A DNA stretch of 64,000 nucleotides from Oxytricha trifallax (Eukaryota > Ciliophora > Spirotrichea > Sporadotrichida > Oxytrichidae). Position numbers and translations under genes: made by a program. The notes beneath the pieces were generated by a model. The model was not told where the DNA came from. It ran no database searches and was given only the letters and a program-made list of their open reading frames with translations. The DNA lies in NCBI GenBank assembly GCA_000711775.1, contig ARYC01000416.1:62001-126000 (forward strand). The letters run 5' to 3'. Positions within the stretch are counted from its first letter, which is position 1. Every line of letters begins with the position of its first letter. This document shows positions 37,109 to 49,193 of this stretch, piece after piece.

Positions 37109-37535
37109 ACTCTCTTGACTCTGTTAACAGTCTTGAAAGTAATGCCATTCCTTCTATAAATATTTGCGATAGTCTATGGAGAGATGCGAATGTCAGGAAA
37201 CTTTCGATGAAGCATCACAACTCGCTAGTCTAGTGGGAAGTGTGCCCAATACTTAAGAGTCTTAGAGTCACAGAGGTAGTCAATATAAGTCTGAGTGAAC
37301 TTTTATTTTCTTGCTGGATGTTTTCAAGTACCAGAATTAAAATGCTAAACAGCTAACATGCAGTGGTACCTACAGTTGAGGCAATCTTGTGTAAGAGTTA
37401 TGCTATAGCTGCATAATTCAGTACTGGTTTGACTTAGTCTTTATTAATACTCGTACAATACCTAAGCTTAAGCAGTAAATCTAAATATTACTCATCATAA
37501 ATAGACCCTAAATTTCGCTAATTTCTATTTCTCAT
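37109..37535 (-). pseudogene. TBE transposase N-terminal fragment, copy C
   Basis: Starts at ATG 37535 like the other TBE transposases and runs through the DNA-binding N-terminal part and SKTLKYWAHFPLD. It stops at the deletion junction near 37109, just after the segment encoding TVNRVKRV. All catalytic residues are missing. Confidence 0.88.
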
Positions 37536-37640
37536 TTTGCAAATTGGCCTAATTTCTCTACTAACCCCAATAAGATCCCAACTATACCCTACAAATCAAA
37601 GCACTTATAAACCTCACTAAGGGGTTTTGGGGTTTTGAGT

Positions 37641-38126
37641 CAGGGCAAGACTTTATTCTTATAACACGCTATCTAAAGAGAAATTATATATTTTGGATTT
37701 GGAAGATCTGTAAGATGAAGGATATTTATTAAAGTAAACTGTTGCTCAGAAGTTTGTGAATGCAAATGCTTTTATGCTTCTTAAGGGATATAGGCAAGTT
37801 CAGTATTTTATCAATAACTATAAATTATAATCGTTGATAGCATTTTCTGGATAAGGACAACATTAGAAATGTAAAAAGAAGTCAGGTTTATATTTAAGAT
37901 ATAGTAAAGAATTTGTCTTATAGAACTGAAAGGAAACTTACCAGCTAATATGAAAGCCTTCTCCGCTTACGACATTATTGAAGCAATTCCAGGACCAAAC
38001 TCTGAAAAACTAGAAGCTATAAAGTATATATTGGAGAAGCTTTGCCTTGATGATGGTATATAGAACTATTTACTTGGAAAAAAACAAACTTAGACAAGGT
38101 GGGTGTCCTCTGAAGATGAGCTATGA
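37641..38126 (+). CDS. Coding-like island abutting TBE copy C (candidate MDS)
   Basis: Directly after the AGT duplication a plus-strand frame stays open for 95 codons to TGA 37927 (e.g. KEKLYILDLEDLQDEGYLLK and KKKSGLYLRYSKEF). An overlapping frame continues to TGA 38124 with ELKGNLPANMKAFSAYDII and TQTRWVSSEDEL. Reading across a one-base shift near 37920 gives one continuous protein-like sequence. Probably a segment of a cellular gene next to which, or in an IES of which, the TBE inserted. No domain recognised. Confidence 0.45.
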
Positions 38127-39200
38127 TATAAAATAGAACAATATTAACTTGCATTTAAATTTCGATTTATTTTTAAAAAATTCTACCTTATCAGTTATTT
38201 GTTTTTAATTATTTTATAAATCCCTCAAGCTAAAATAATAATCTATAAATTAAATATTTCATCATTCCATCAAGTTGCCAGGGCAAAATGAAGAATTGGC
38301 AAATTGGACAATCTTAAGGAACTCTAAGCGGTAGAATGTGTGTTAAACAAGGATAATAGTTGATAGCAAGACAGAGGAACAAAAATAAGTTAAACAAATA
38401 AACGTAATGGTCAATGAGACAGTAGGATTAACGTTGGAATATTGATAGCAAGCAGGAATTTAAAGAATATTAGGTGTTAAAACCTAAAGATTATGGGAAA
38501 ATCTCTATTTTTATCGCAAATTACTTAGCATTAGAACTTGGGAAAAAAAAGAATCTTCCAAATATTTTACCATTAATTAACCAAATAAGATACTACTTTA
38601 TATTAAATCAAGAGGCCAGGTATAACAAAATATAGATTAGAAAATAAGGTATAGCAATTATGTAAAATAATATGTAAAACTATATATGATTGTAATCATT
38701 AAATTAGCATTAATAGCATACATTATTTAAAAAAGTAAAGGAATATATATATAAAATTGAAAATCGTTTCATCCTCATCTTAGTCATCTTCATCTTCATC
38801 TTCATCATCTTCATTTATAAATCTTATTATCCTCCCTCTCTATTCCGACTTAACAGACAGGACTATCATAATATATTTAAGATAATTTTTGTAACTTAAA
38901 TTTTTAGCGTTTAAAGTCTCCGCCTTAGTCAATTTACTAAGAATACTTATTAATTTATTAAGTTTTATAACTATATAATCAATTACTTATTATATATAAT
39001 TAATCAAAGAGCTATAAGTGCATAAATTAAAGATCTTTTTTATTTAAGTGAATTGACTGAGTGAATTAATTAATCAATCAAAATGAGAATTATAAAAATG
39101 TCTGATCTGAAGGTGCCGGTCATTCATTAAAAATGTAATTAAAAATAAATATCTAATAGTTTTATTTACAGGGGTGTTATCGAGATTGATTGAGATGTAT
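38127..39200. other. AT-rich spacer with a GAT/GAA triplet tract
   Basis: Mostly AT-rich. A short ATC/TTC triplet tract at 38770-38815 would read as an Asp/Glu run on the minus strand, but no longer frame supports a gene. Confidence 0.4.
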
Positions 39201-39204
39201 ATGT

Positions 39205-39445
39205 GAATTAGACTCTGCTGAAGACCAAAATAAAAGCAGAAGAATTTACAATTGGAAAGATGGTTGTAAATAGGAAGGAGAACAGAAGAATGGCAACACT
39301 TTGTTACAGAATTCTCATTTTAAAATTATTGTTATTGTTACTATTGTTTATTCATTTTAGTTTTTCTTTTCAATTTATACAAAAATATCTTGATTTATAG
39401 AAAAGAAGAGTGTAACGATCTATAAATATGTTGAAATAGAGATGA
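39205..39445 (+). CDS. Coding-like island, unidentified
   Basis: A TGA-bounded frame ending near 39443 contains VNQTLLKTKIKAEEFTIGK and NRKENRRMATLCYRIL, then becomes a hydrophobic AT-rich tail that may not be coding. A candidate MDS near the next island on the same strand. Confidence 0.25.
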
Positions 39446-39508
39446 AACAGAATTAGTTAACCACGGTTAGTATGAAGATAGATAGGAATATCTTGCCTTA
39501 ATGAACTA

Positions 39509-39760
39509 ATGGCAAAAGAATTAGAAAATGTCTATGAACTCTTCGAGGAAAGCTCTCAAAGAGCTGAATAACAATTTTAAAGAGTAAGACATATACCAAC
39601 TCAAAACCTGAGAGAGGCATAACAAATTGTAGGAGTTCAACCCAAATTTAAAATTAAGATCTAAGCATTCGTGAGCAAACACAGAAATACAGTATAAAAG
39701 GAATAAAATGTAGGGGGACAAGTAGAGGAAGAGACAAAGTATCAGCAAAATTTATATTGA
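39509..39760 (+). CDS. Small coiled-coil-like reading frame (candidate MDS)
   Basis: ATG 39509 to TGA 39758-39760, 83 codons, open also ~15 codons upstream. It is rich in Glu, Gln, Lys and Arg with a heptad-like look (MAKELENVYELFEESSQRAE, LREAQQIVG, VEEETKYQQNLY). Six or more Gln residues use TAA/TAG. It could be the last segment of a longer structural protein or a small gene. No family recognised. Confidence 0.4.
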
Positions 39761-39769
39761 GAAGAGAAT

Positions 39770-42140
39770 TCATTAGTAAGTAGCGGAAAATCGTATTAAT
39801 AGTCGCTCTGATTAAAATCTAAATCAGATTTAACAGGATATATTCATTCTGTAGTTAATTATTCTTCTATATTAATTTACCTGCTATTTAATCCTGCTAG
39901 TTTGAGAATTTAAAATGAGACTGTGATCATAATTGCTACAGTAAATTTACCTTATTACTCAAATTGAAATCCTCAAATACTTATTCTAGGAATTATATTA
40001 AAATAAATCTATCACTTCTCTTATTGAATAAGAAAAGATTAAAATATCAAAGTCCAGTTTTGAGTGATTTGGAAATAGTAGTTGTCTTCATCTGTTTTAT
40101 AATCAATAATTTAATTAAGTTTCTCCTAATAATATATTCCTACTATTTCAATTATTGTCTTATATTTTGGAATTTCCTAACGATCTTAAATTTCTTACAG
40201 TAATGGAGCTGTTTTTCCTTTGAGCCTTTAACATCTAACTACGTCGATATTTTCATTTACAAGACTAAAATAAATAATTACATTTTTTTATACTAAAACA
40301 ATAACTGATGGAAATGGCGAATTATATATGTAATGAAGTTAATTTTAAGATTTAATATTAGTTTTATTCATATAAAATTATATTTTTCTTTCAAATAATA
40401 AATCCTAAATAATTTTAAATTCGCTTTTTCAAATAATTTGTTTCTTTTTTTTACGTCAAGCTCTTCTAAAAATTTGGAAGCAATTCTCTATTTTTTAAGC
40501 AAAAGGTAAGATCTTAAATTATAAAAATAAATGTTATATGGGCATATAAATCTTCAATTTAAATCATAGTTAACTGTTTATCAAGGATTTAAACACATTT
40601 AATTTCTTTAAATGGAGAAATCATAAATAGTATAATCATAACTTTTTGATAATGTTAATAAAATCATTAATAGATAAAATTATCATTTAGTAATCTAGCT
40701 GCATTCTCAATTTTATTATGACTCCTCCACCAATTAAGTTGCTTATGCAGGCTAAAAACAATTTTAAATGCCTAAAGAAAATCCAGCATACAGCAACCAT
40801 TTAGCATTTACATAAAATCTCCAATAAATAAGGTTAACTTATCTCTTTAATATCAGACTAATTAAGCATTCATCTACATTACAGTTAATAATTTTCTCTG
40901 CTCCAAAAACTCTTTCCACAATTATCGATTTATTTTTATTATAAATTTTAAAGATCAATTTATCCAGATATTATTTGTAAAATGCCAATACTTATTAATT
41001 TCTTAAATATTTTAACTTCCTTATTAAACTAAAAGTCCAATATAATATTTATGAACAATTTTTAGATCAATAGTCGACGATACTAAGATAAAATTTTAAG
41101 ATATCTTTTGGTTCATATTTATTAATAATTTCTTATATTTTACCTGAGCATAAACTATATATTAACAATAATAAATAGGATTTCAAAATGACATCTCATC
41201 CATTTCTATTAATAACGTTCATTTAAAATTCTATTAAAGCATAAATAATCTTTAAACAATAAATTATTTTTCAAAAATTTATTTTATTATTTAATTTAAT
41301 TACCACTAATTATGCCAATTAATGAAGCTAAATGCTCTTGGGAATATTTAGCATATTTTGCTTTTAAAATTAAAAGTAACTTCTCTTGAGTTTAGCGTAT
41401 AATATTAATTTTCTTAAGAAATTATATTTGGCTTTTATTAACTTAATTAAAATTTACTTAGTGAAGAATTAGAATATTCGTAATTTTTTAAAAAAATAAT
41501 CTGAGTAATATTAAATAAAAATAAGAGTCCATAAAAAAATAAATACCGATTTAAAATGATTTGAGCAATATTAGATTGCATTATCAAGTGAAGAAGAAAG
41601 TAAATCTGATATCATTTTAGGCTTCAGTTTTGATCTTGTTAAACTTAACCTCCTCTCAGAACTAATTATTATTCTATTGCTTTAATAATTTAAGTTCTAG
41701 CAGCTTCTTATGATTCCAACAAGATACAATAAGGATTGATATTTTAATCGAAGAGTTGGTACCTGCTTATAAAGTCTTAATCCTTAAAAAATTAAAAGAT
41801 TTTTCTCATCATATTATAATTACTATTAGAATTTAATAGCCGACTAATATTTAGTATTCGGTTACCTTATATTATAATTAATACAAATTCTAATTTTATT
41901 TTCTCGTGAAATAATTCAAAATATTGAATAGCTGATGAATCTCATAAAGACCAATCAACTTTTATTTTAAAAGACTATTAATCTGAAAATTCAACTGAAA
42001 TTGTCAAATTAATTTAATCTATATTCTAATAACTATTGAAAATAAAAGTAAAACAATTAATTTTATATTTAAATTTGATCAGCTTATTTGAATGTTTAAA
42101 AAAAAATTAATATATTGATTCAGCACTTCTCTGCATACTT
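39770..42140. other. AT-rich DNA, nothing convincing
   Basis: Long AT-rich stretch. The hydrophobic 79-residue frame at 39964-40203 has only Ile/Leu/Phe/Asn/Tyr-biased content, as expected by chance here. Confidence 0.45.
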
Positions 42141-42142
42141 AC

Positions 42143-42251
42143 CTTCATTCTTAGATCCATTTTGCTATTTTCTGATTCCATTTTTCAATTCTTTTCAATA
42201 TCTTATGGATTCTCTGCCGACTGACTCCAATTCTCCTGCTGATCAGTGCTT
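42143..42251 (-). CDS. 109-bp exon-like segment with helix-turn-helix motif
   Basis: On the minus strand the segment is preceded by TTATTTTAG and followed by GTAAGTATG, perfect ciliate splice signals. One frame reads ALISRRIGVSRQRIHKILKR, then IEKWNQ. ISRRIGVSRQRIHKIL has the spacing of a helix-turn-helix of the kind found in transposase and regulator DNA-binding domains. A TGA closes the frame just before the 3' edge. No neighbouring exon could be identified. Confidence 0.35.
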
Positions 42252-42389
42252 CTAAAATAAAAATATAAGAAATATTTCTTTTTTTTCATCTTCAAATTTT
42301 ATTAAGTGGCCAATCGCTTGATATCTACTAGTAATTTTATATATATGAAATTAATTGGTAATTCATATTTCTTAAATCTTTCGAGATAA

Positions 42390-43198
42390 TGAGAAGCTAA
42401 CGAATCTAGAGCTCGAAGTAGACAGCTTCAGGAATTGATCGTAGCATTAAGAGAAAGTAATCTATCATCAATGTAAGCAAGGTCATAATAATTTGAAACT
42501 GATAAGGCCACATCTCTAGCATTGAGGGAAGTTTCATTAAGCAGACATGCAATGCAAATTACATTTGAGAATATAGCAATCAGAGATTATCCCAAGATTA
42601 AGAAATGAGAAAGCCACCTAGTCAAAGAAAACAGAGTAAGTCAATAAGAAAAGATGCTTCATTATCTCAGCTCCTATGATACTTGTCTGTCTCTGACATT
42701 CCTCTCTCAGAGATTTTTCCGTGCTGAATCTAGTTGTACACAGATCAATTCGATATTTTGAGTTTGGCTCGAAACTTCGTTTGCAATACTGAATTATGAA
42801 TGTACTGGAATTTTAAAGTTAGAGATCAGTGAGAAAGATGATGGTTCTTGATACTGTGATCAATACCCTAATGGAGAAGGAGGTGGTGAAGTGACCATAT
42901 ATGTATCATTACTAAGCTTAACGAGGAGATTTTATAATGAATTATTCAGAAGGATCTCGGAGCTTATGCAGCGAGATAAAAGATGTCTTTAATAACAGGG
43001 ATTGTAGAGAGGTTTGAGCTCCTAATAGACTACATTATATATGAAATCATGAAATACATCAAAAGACTGCACTATCACCACCCGCTCAACCCAAAGACGA
43101 ACCTCATCAGCCTCATCGAGGGAATGCGATATCAGCGAGATGATCAGGGTTAAGGAGTGGTAAACGAAGAAAACTACACAAGATAGGAAACTTTTTGA
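42390..43198. CDS. Coding-like island, strand and frames unresolved
   Basis: Composition is clearly more complex than the flanks. The best plus-strand frame is 42942-43198, ending at TGA 43196: LGAYAARQKMSLITGIVERF, IMKYIKRLHYHHPLNP and SLIEGMRYQRDDQGQG. A minus-strand frame at 42428-42640 also reads plausibly (NETSLNARDVALSVSNYYDL). They cannot both be real over their whole length; mixed orientation would fit scrambled or inverted MDSs, which hypotrichs have. No domain identified. Confidence 0.35.
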
Positions 43199-45561
43199 AA
43201 ATTTCTAAGAAAAAAATAAAGATAAGAAAGAAAAATTTACTGTATTAAATGTACGCTAATTTTTAATATATTAACGAACTAAATGACTAATGAATTACAT
43301 TTTTATTTATTTTACTTTCATCCACTTTTTTTTATACTATTAATTTTTAAGACTTACATAGAGGAAAATACTATAGTGCAGCAATAATTTAAAATTAAAC
43401 ATCATTTACAATTATTTATTTTTTAAAAAATGATGAGAATAAACTGCCTAGTTAATGATTTTGGAATATAAATTATTAGCAAATATAGATCTTATTAATT
43501 TTTGATAATAAATTTGTATTAAATTATAAAGACCAAAATGTTTGTATGATAAAATGTTGTTTTTATAATTATTATTATCATTTCTATATATTTTCATGGT
43601 TATATACTGTTACACATATTATATTAATTTAAGTGTGCCAATATAATTATTAATAAATTTGATTGAAATGAATCATTCTTGCTATAAAAATAGTAATCCT
43701 CTCTGCTTGCTAAATTATAGTAAATTATAATTTTAGAGAGCTGCATTCCTCTCATCTTCTTATTGCTTAAATTATTGTAGAATCAACAATGTTTGATTGG
43801 AAACTGCAGATAATCTTTTTAGTTTTATGTTAAAAATTTCAAATTAATTACAGTAAAGATACGTATATAAAATGAGATTTTCAACATTTTTGTAGCAAGA
43901 AAGACTTGAGGAGTTATGTTGATGAATTATATTTAGAAATTCAATAAATTAATTTAACTAATAATATCTATAAATGCCTTAAAAGTTATTGTAAAATAAT
44001 CTGCCTTTTAAATTTCTGAGAGTCTTTTATTTCTTGATTAATGAATATTTTCATCGTCAGCTGCTGACTCTCACACTTAACCTAGAAATTCAGCTTTTAA
44101 ACAAGATATCTTGTTTGAATTATTTATTATTTAAACTTTATATTTATTATTATATGAACATCAAGCTTCATTCAAGAAATAAAAGCAAAATCTGAATTTC
44201 AAATATAACACAAGTTCTAATAACTTTGTGATAACACAAGGATTTTAGTAAATGACTATTAAATTTATCTAAATAAATTGAATTTATTTTTAAATAATAT
44301 AAAGTGAAGATAATAATAATACAATAATTATAAAAGTTATCATCTTTTATAAAGATATTAAATTAAAAATAAATCCTATTGGAATTCATTTTATATATAT
44401 ATCTTGCCTTTTTACTTTCACCAAACTTAAATTAATTCATGAAACATTTTGAGTTTATAATTGCTTAAAATATAATTTGATGCTTTCTAACTTAAGAGTG
44501 TCAATTAACTTTGAAAAATTACATTATTTATCCTTAATAGATAGCATGTTTTAATTATTGTTAAAGGGATAATGTTTGGTAAGTTAAATGAAATAAATCT
44601 ATATCATAAATTAAAAAGTATATTTTGGATGTATGAGTTTCGTAATGTTTTTAAAAATATTAATTTATTATTAAATAATTTGAAGATTACCTACCTCAAT
44701 AAGAACTCTCTTTATCATCTCTAACTAACCTATTTTAGCATAAGCCTTGAAATTATAAAATATATATATATAAATCTTCTTTTTATAGTAAAACATTATC
44801 ACTAGTAAAGAGTTAAAAACTATTATAATATATAAATAAGATTTTTAACAATAAGAATTAGTTTTCAGGCCTCTAATAAATACAAAATCATGAATCATAT
44901 TTGCTTAAAGTTATGTATTAAATATAAATGATTACTTAAAATCAATTTAAATATCAAGACAATCTTTTTATGTTTTGCTCTAAATAAATAATACGAGCAG
45001 GCAAGAATGATTTTTACCGCCAAATATTTTTAAAAATCCATCTTTAATATTCTTGGTAGAATGATTGGCTTTCTTAACATCAATGAACTTGGTGAATTAG
45101 AAATAGCTCCCCCATAAAGTCCACCAACTTTCAAAATATTACAGCTCTTATTGTGAAGTTATGACTAAATTTGTTAAGTTAGAAGATACATTCAACAATT
45201 TTTGGAGAACTAGTTATATTAATTTCTAATTCTTTCTTTGAGGATAATTTATACGAGTTAATTTTTTAATAGCTCTAAATTAGAAGGCAATAATTGCTAT
45301 AAGCCTATCGTTTTTTTAAAAAAGAATCATTAATAACTATAGAAAATTTCTTCCTGCTCTTATTATCTCTTACTATCTAAATTTTGAATGCAATTTAACT
45401 GAAATAATTATTTCAAAAATTTGAATGAAAAAATAAGTATAATAAGGAAGTTTAAATATTTAATTACTAATATATTGAAAATAAGTTGCACTAGAACTAA
45501 TAATATGCTGTTTCGAGCTTGAATCAAATTTTTTACATGTCAAAAGTTTTGAATAGTTTAT
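43199..45561. other. AT-rich DNA, nothing recognised
   Basis: Low-complexity AT-rich sequence without convincing frames. Confidence 0.45.
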
Positions 45562-47093
45562 TAATATCGATAAAATACATAAAAAAATAGGTAAATTGGT
45601 ATAAGAGCAAATGAAGATTAGGAAACATTAAATATAACAGTCACGTTTTTAATATATCGATAAATTAAAGTTGCTTATTAGGATTTATGAGATATAATTT
45701 ATTAATCATATTCAATTCTTTGTTTAATTTAAAGATTTTTAAATTTCAAACAATATTTATTACTAATCAATTATTCATAAATTTTTTAAAAATCGAGAAC
45801 TGTCTCTCGTTTTAAAGTTTGCAATTCTTGCCGAAAATATATATCGCATTTTCCCGAGTATTTTTCATCTTTTAAGATCTCAGGTGCTATGATTCTTGGA
45901 GCACGGGATATAATATCAACCCGATTTTCAGAATTAATTTCTTCAACTAACCCTAGGTCAGCTATTTTAATTCTTATTGAGCCGATATCTTAAAAGACCA
46001 GGAGATTTCTTGTTTTAATGGCTTTATGCAAATACCATTTTAAGTTCATTTACTGCAGACCCAATAATACACGACTGCATTATACTTCTTGCTTCAACGT
46101 CATCTATGAAATTTTACTGAAGGATTATTTAATATGAACCGCCTTCCTCAAAATATTCCATCACAATGAGAGTGTAAATGGAGGTGTCAAATACTTAATA
46201 TATTTTGACAACGTATTTCTATTCTGCGAGGCTTCTAAGTGCATGGATCTCTCTGCGAATTAAGTCTTTATCGAATGACTCTTTATACACTGCCTTTACT
46301 GCAACTTCTTAGACATTTTCATGAAGGAGGGAATCATTGACAACTAGGGTTCGATAAACTTCTGAAATTTTACCAGTTCCGATTAAATTTTGCAATGAAT
46401 AGTAAGTGAATAGAGGATCTGCAATAATGACATAACTTGAGAGTTCCTTTAGCCACTTTCTAAACTCCTGCTCATTACTTTTAAAGTTGATTTTTGAATT
46501 CTTAGTTTAAATTAGGAGATAGTTGTTGCTTCTTGCAGGTCGGTTGCTCCAGTTGCACATTCAGCTTTCAGCATTTATGTTTTCTTATTATTAATCAGCT
46601 GTGCATTGTGAGAGTGATATCTACATCAACAATTATATAAGGTGCGTCAATATCTAGTGGCATCTGTGGTAGAGGGGTTGAAAGGAGAGCAAATTCTACA
46701 TCCACAAAAAAGTCCCATCTAAAGTTACCGACAATCGCACTATACTCTCTTATTCAGCCTCTCATTTCCAAATCAATTATCGTCTACTTCTTCTTCAAGG
46801 CATCGATGTAAATATTTATGTCATCTGAAAATAAATTTTATTGGCATTTAGAACTTATAATATTTAAGAACTATTTTTATAGATAACTTACTGATATATT
46901 TTGCCTTCTGTTCTTCAGGTAATCTATCCAATTGGTCTTTAGCTGTAGCAATAATTCTTTCTAAAATAATATTACCATTTTTTAATATTAATTTATCGAT
47001 TTATTAAAAACGTGACTGTTATATTTAATGTTTCCTAATCTTCATTTGCTCTTATACAAATTTACCTATTTTTTATGTATTTTATCGATATTA
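45562..47093. mobile_element. TIR-bounded unit carrying a PH-kinase pseudogene
   Basis: Two ~105-bp inverted repeats (45562-45668 and 46986-47093) match almost perfectly, sharing ATCGATAAAATACATAAAA at the outer end and AACATTAAATATAACAGTCA further in. They enclose a 1.3-kb gene-like region on the minus strand. No transposase is present, so it would be a non-autonomous element that captured a cellular gene, or an inverted-repeat-flanked pseudogene. Target duplications are not clear. Confidence 0.7.
45767..46985 (-). pseudogene. PH-domain/protein-kinase pseudogene with an intron
   Basis: The first exon-like part includes IIATAKDQLDRLPEEQKAKY. It is followed by a 67-bp intron (46825-46891, GTAAGT...TTTTCAG) whose removal keeps the frame. 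The next part (FRWDFFVDVEFALL ... EFRKWLKELSSYV) ends like the C-terminal helix of a PH domain. The kinase lobe then shows LIGTGKISEVYRTL (glycine loop), VAVKAVYK (Lys), REIHALRS (helix C), LIVMEYFEEGGS, LHKAIKTRNLLV in place of the HRDLKPEN loop, KIADLGLVEE (DLG) and APEILKDEKYSGKCDI. It stops at TGA 45767-45769, lacking subdomains X-XI. Two internal TGAs and a frameshift near 46570 confirm decay. The parent was probably a PH-plus-kinase signalling protein. Confidence 0.75.
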
Positions 47094-49190
47094 TCTAATA
47101 GCTTTATTATAAATTTTGGAATATTAAATTTATTAATATTTTAATCAAATATAATAAAAGATTATAATATAGTTTATTAGCTAAAATACTACCGCCAATA
47201 TGCTTAATAAAATATTTAAAAAGTAAAAGTAATAAGATTATTTTATAAAACAATAATATTTTAATGTAAATCATTTAACAGTCTCTTTGACATTAGTTAT
47301 TCTTTAATAGTAACAATTTACTATAAATATAATTTTGAAAGATCTAAATAACACAAACAAATCTCTCTCAATTCAGCATCATTATATTAAAACTTAATTT
47401 AATGTTTAATAATCGAGTTTATAATAATGTAAAATAGATAAATAAAAAAACTAATTTTAAGTTAATAACACTATCTGATTTATTATTAAAAATATAATAT
47501 GATAATTGATATTTCTATAAAGAAAAGCTTAAATTTTGTTAAAAATCTTAATCCATTTATGTTTAGATTATAAAGAATAATATAATATAGTGAGTCTTTA
47601 TCATATAATTTTGATTAAACTTCCTAGGAAAATCTTTGACTATACAAGCTTATAAAATCATCAAGTTATGTAATTAAGAAAACTTTCTCAGGTTTAAGCA
47701 AGAATTAAGTGAACTTCATTCAATTATTATTATTAAACGATTGATTATTTTAAGTACTTACTGAGTCAATATTATTAAATTTTTTGAAGATGATTAACGA
47801 GTTAAGGAGAGAGTAATGGTGGAAACAAACTAGTAATTGAGAATAATTTAAATAAAATAAAAATTAACTGGTTTCTAGAAGAATGCGAGAGCATATAGTA
47901 ACTCTTATTAATTCCAACAGCATTAAAATGTTACTTTTTATGTGATTATAATAAGCATTAAAAAATTGATATGACTTTAAAGTGGGAATCTTTAAACAAA
48001 ATTTATGTCAAATCTAACGTTATCTATGCTTTAAACATGTTAATAAATAATAAATATAAGTTAATTCATTTAAAATGAAATGATGAATTAATTCATGTCT
48101 TATTAACTAATATCCTTTCCTAATTTTTTCAACAAATTTTTGTTCACAATTATCATCACTGAGCTGCTAATTCCTTATCAAGAAATAAAAAATGAAGTTT
48201 AAATTTTTGTAAATATAGATAGATTAAAATTTAGAGATAATTTTAATAATTCCATATTTCTTGGCAATTGGTATTAAATTCGAAAATCTCATTGAGTCTT
48301 GAAATAGATTAAAAAGCAACACAATAATTTCATAAAATTTTGACAAAAATCATCCTCTTTAAGAACTTATTTCCCCAGATTTTAATAACAAATACTATGT
48401 GCAAATTATAATTTATAAGGTATTAATAAGTGTTAAAATCATTGAATGTAGATAAATGGAAGTTTTGCGAAACCTCAAACGCAATATTGATTAAGCTACT
48501 CAAAAGTGTTCTAAATTTATTTGAAAAATTATATATCTATGATATTTTTAGTAAATATCAGCAAATAAGCATAATAATTATATGTTAAATCATTGGTATA
48601 AGACAACTTAGACATTATTGACATTTAATTAGTCTCTAATGTATTTTATTATTTTACATTCTTATACAATATAATATAAACGATTGATTATAAGGAATCT
48701 CTATGCGATTAGCAATTTTTGGTGATTAAATAATCTGACTTAAAGTAAGAGAAAAATACTAAAGCTTTATCTTAAAAAATAAATAATAAATAAATCGAGG
48801 TAGATAATCTTAAAAATTGATTGTTACCTAGTATTTCCTTCTTTAAAAAATATTATTTTCTTATTAAATTCATGATATTATAACAGTTTTTTCTTCAAGC
48901 TTAATTTAATTACTGTAGCCTTTGCTTGAATACCCAGTGACTTAGTACTTATAAGTAGAAAATTAATATATTTTGTTATTCTGTCAAAATTATGGCATTT
49001 AATAAAGTAAAAATTTAAATATTTTGTAGAAGATAAATACTAAGAATATAAAATTAATTAATATCTAAAAATAAATTATTTATATGTTGAATCAGATCTA
49101 GTTAAGATAATAAAATAATGTAAAAATTAGTGAAAACGAAAATCAAATATAAATCCAACTTAATTATTTTATCATCTTAGTAAGTTTGTC
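47094..49190. other. AT-rich DNA, nothing recognised
   Basis: AT-rich up to a sharp change in composition at about 49190, where the GC-richer block begins. Confidence 0.5.
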
Positions 49191-49193
49191 ATC

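Larger units (their letters stand above)
34602..37637. mobile_element. Telomere-bearing element (TBE), copy C, internally deleted
   Basis: The left end is CAAAAAACCCCAAAACCCC with two extra A's, and the right end is GGGGTTTTGGGGTTTTG. AGT flanks both sides (34599-34601 and 37638-37640). At 3,036 bp it is ~1 kb short. Sequence corresponding to TBE copy A 11.03-12.77 kb is missing at a junction near 37108, which removes the whole 22-kDa gene and the catalytic part of the transposase. A 398-bp inverted-repeat element sits inside the zinc-finger/kinase gene. It can only move, if at all, by using another copy's transposase. Confidence 0.92.

Noticed and set aside
39964..40203. 79-codon hydrophobic plus-strand frame
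   Set aside because: Only Ile/Leu/Phe/Asn/Tyr-biased residues, as expected from random AT-rich DNA; no supporting context.
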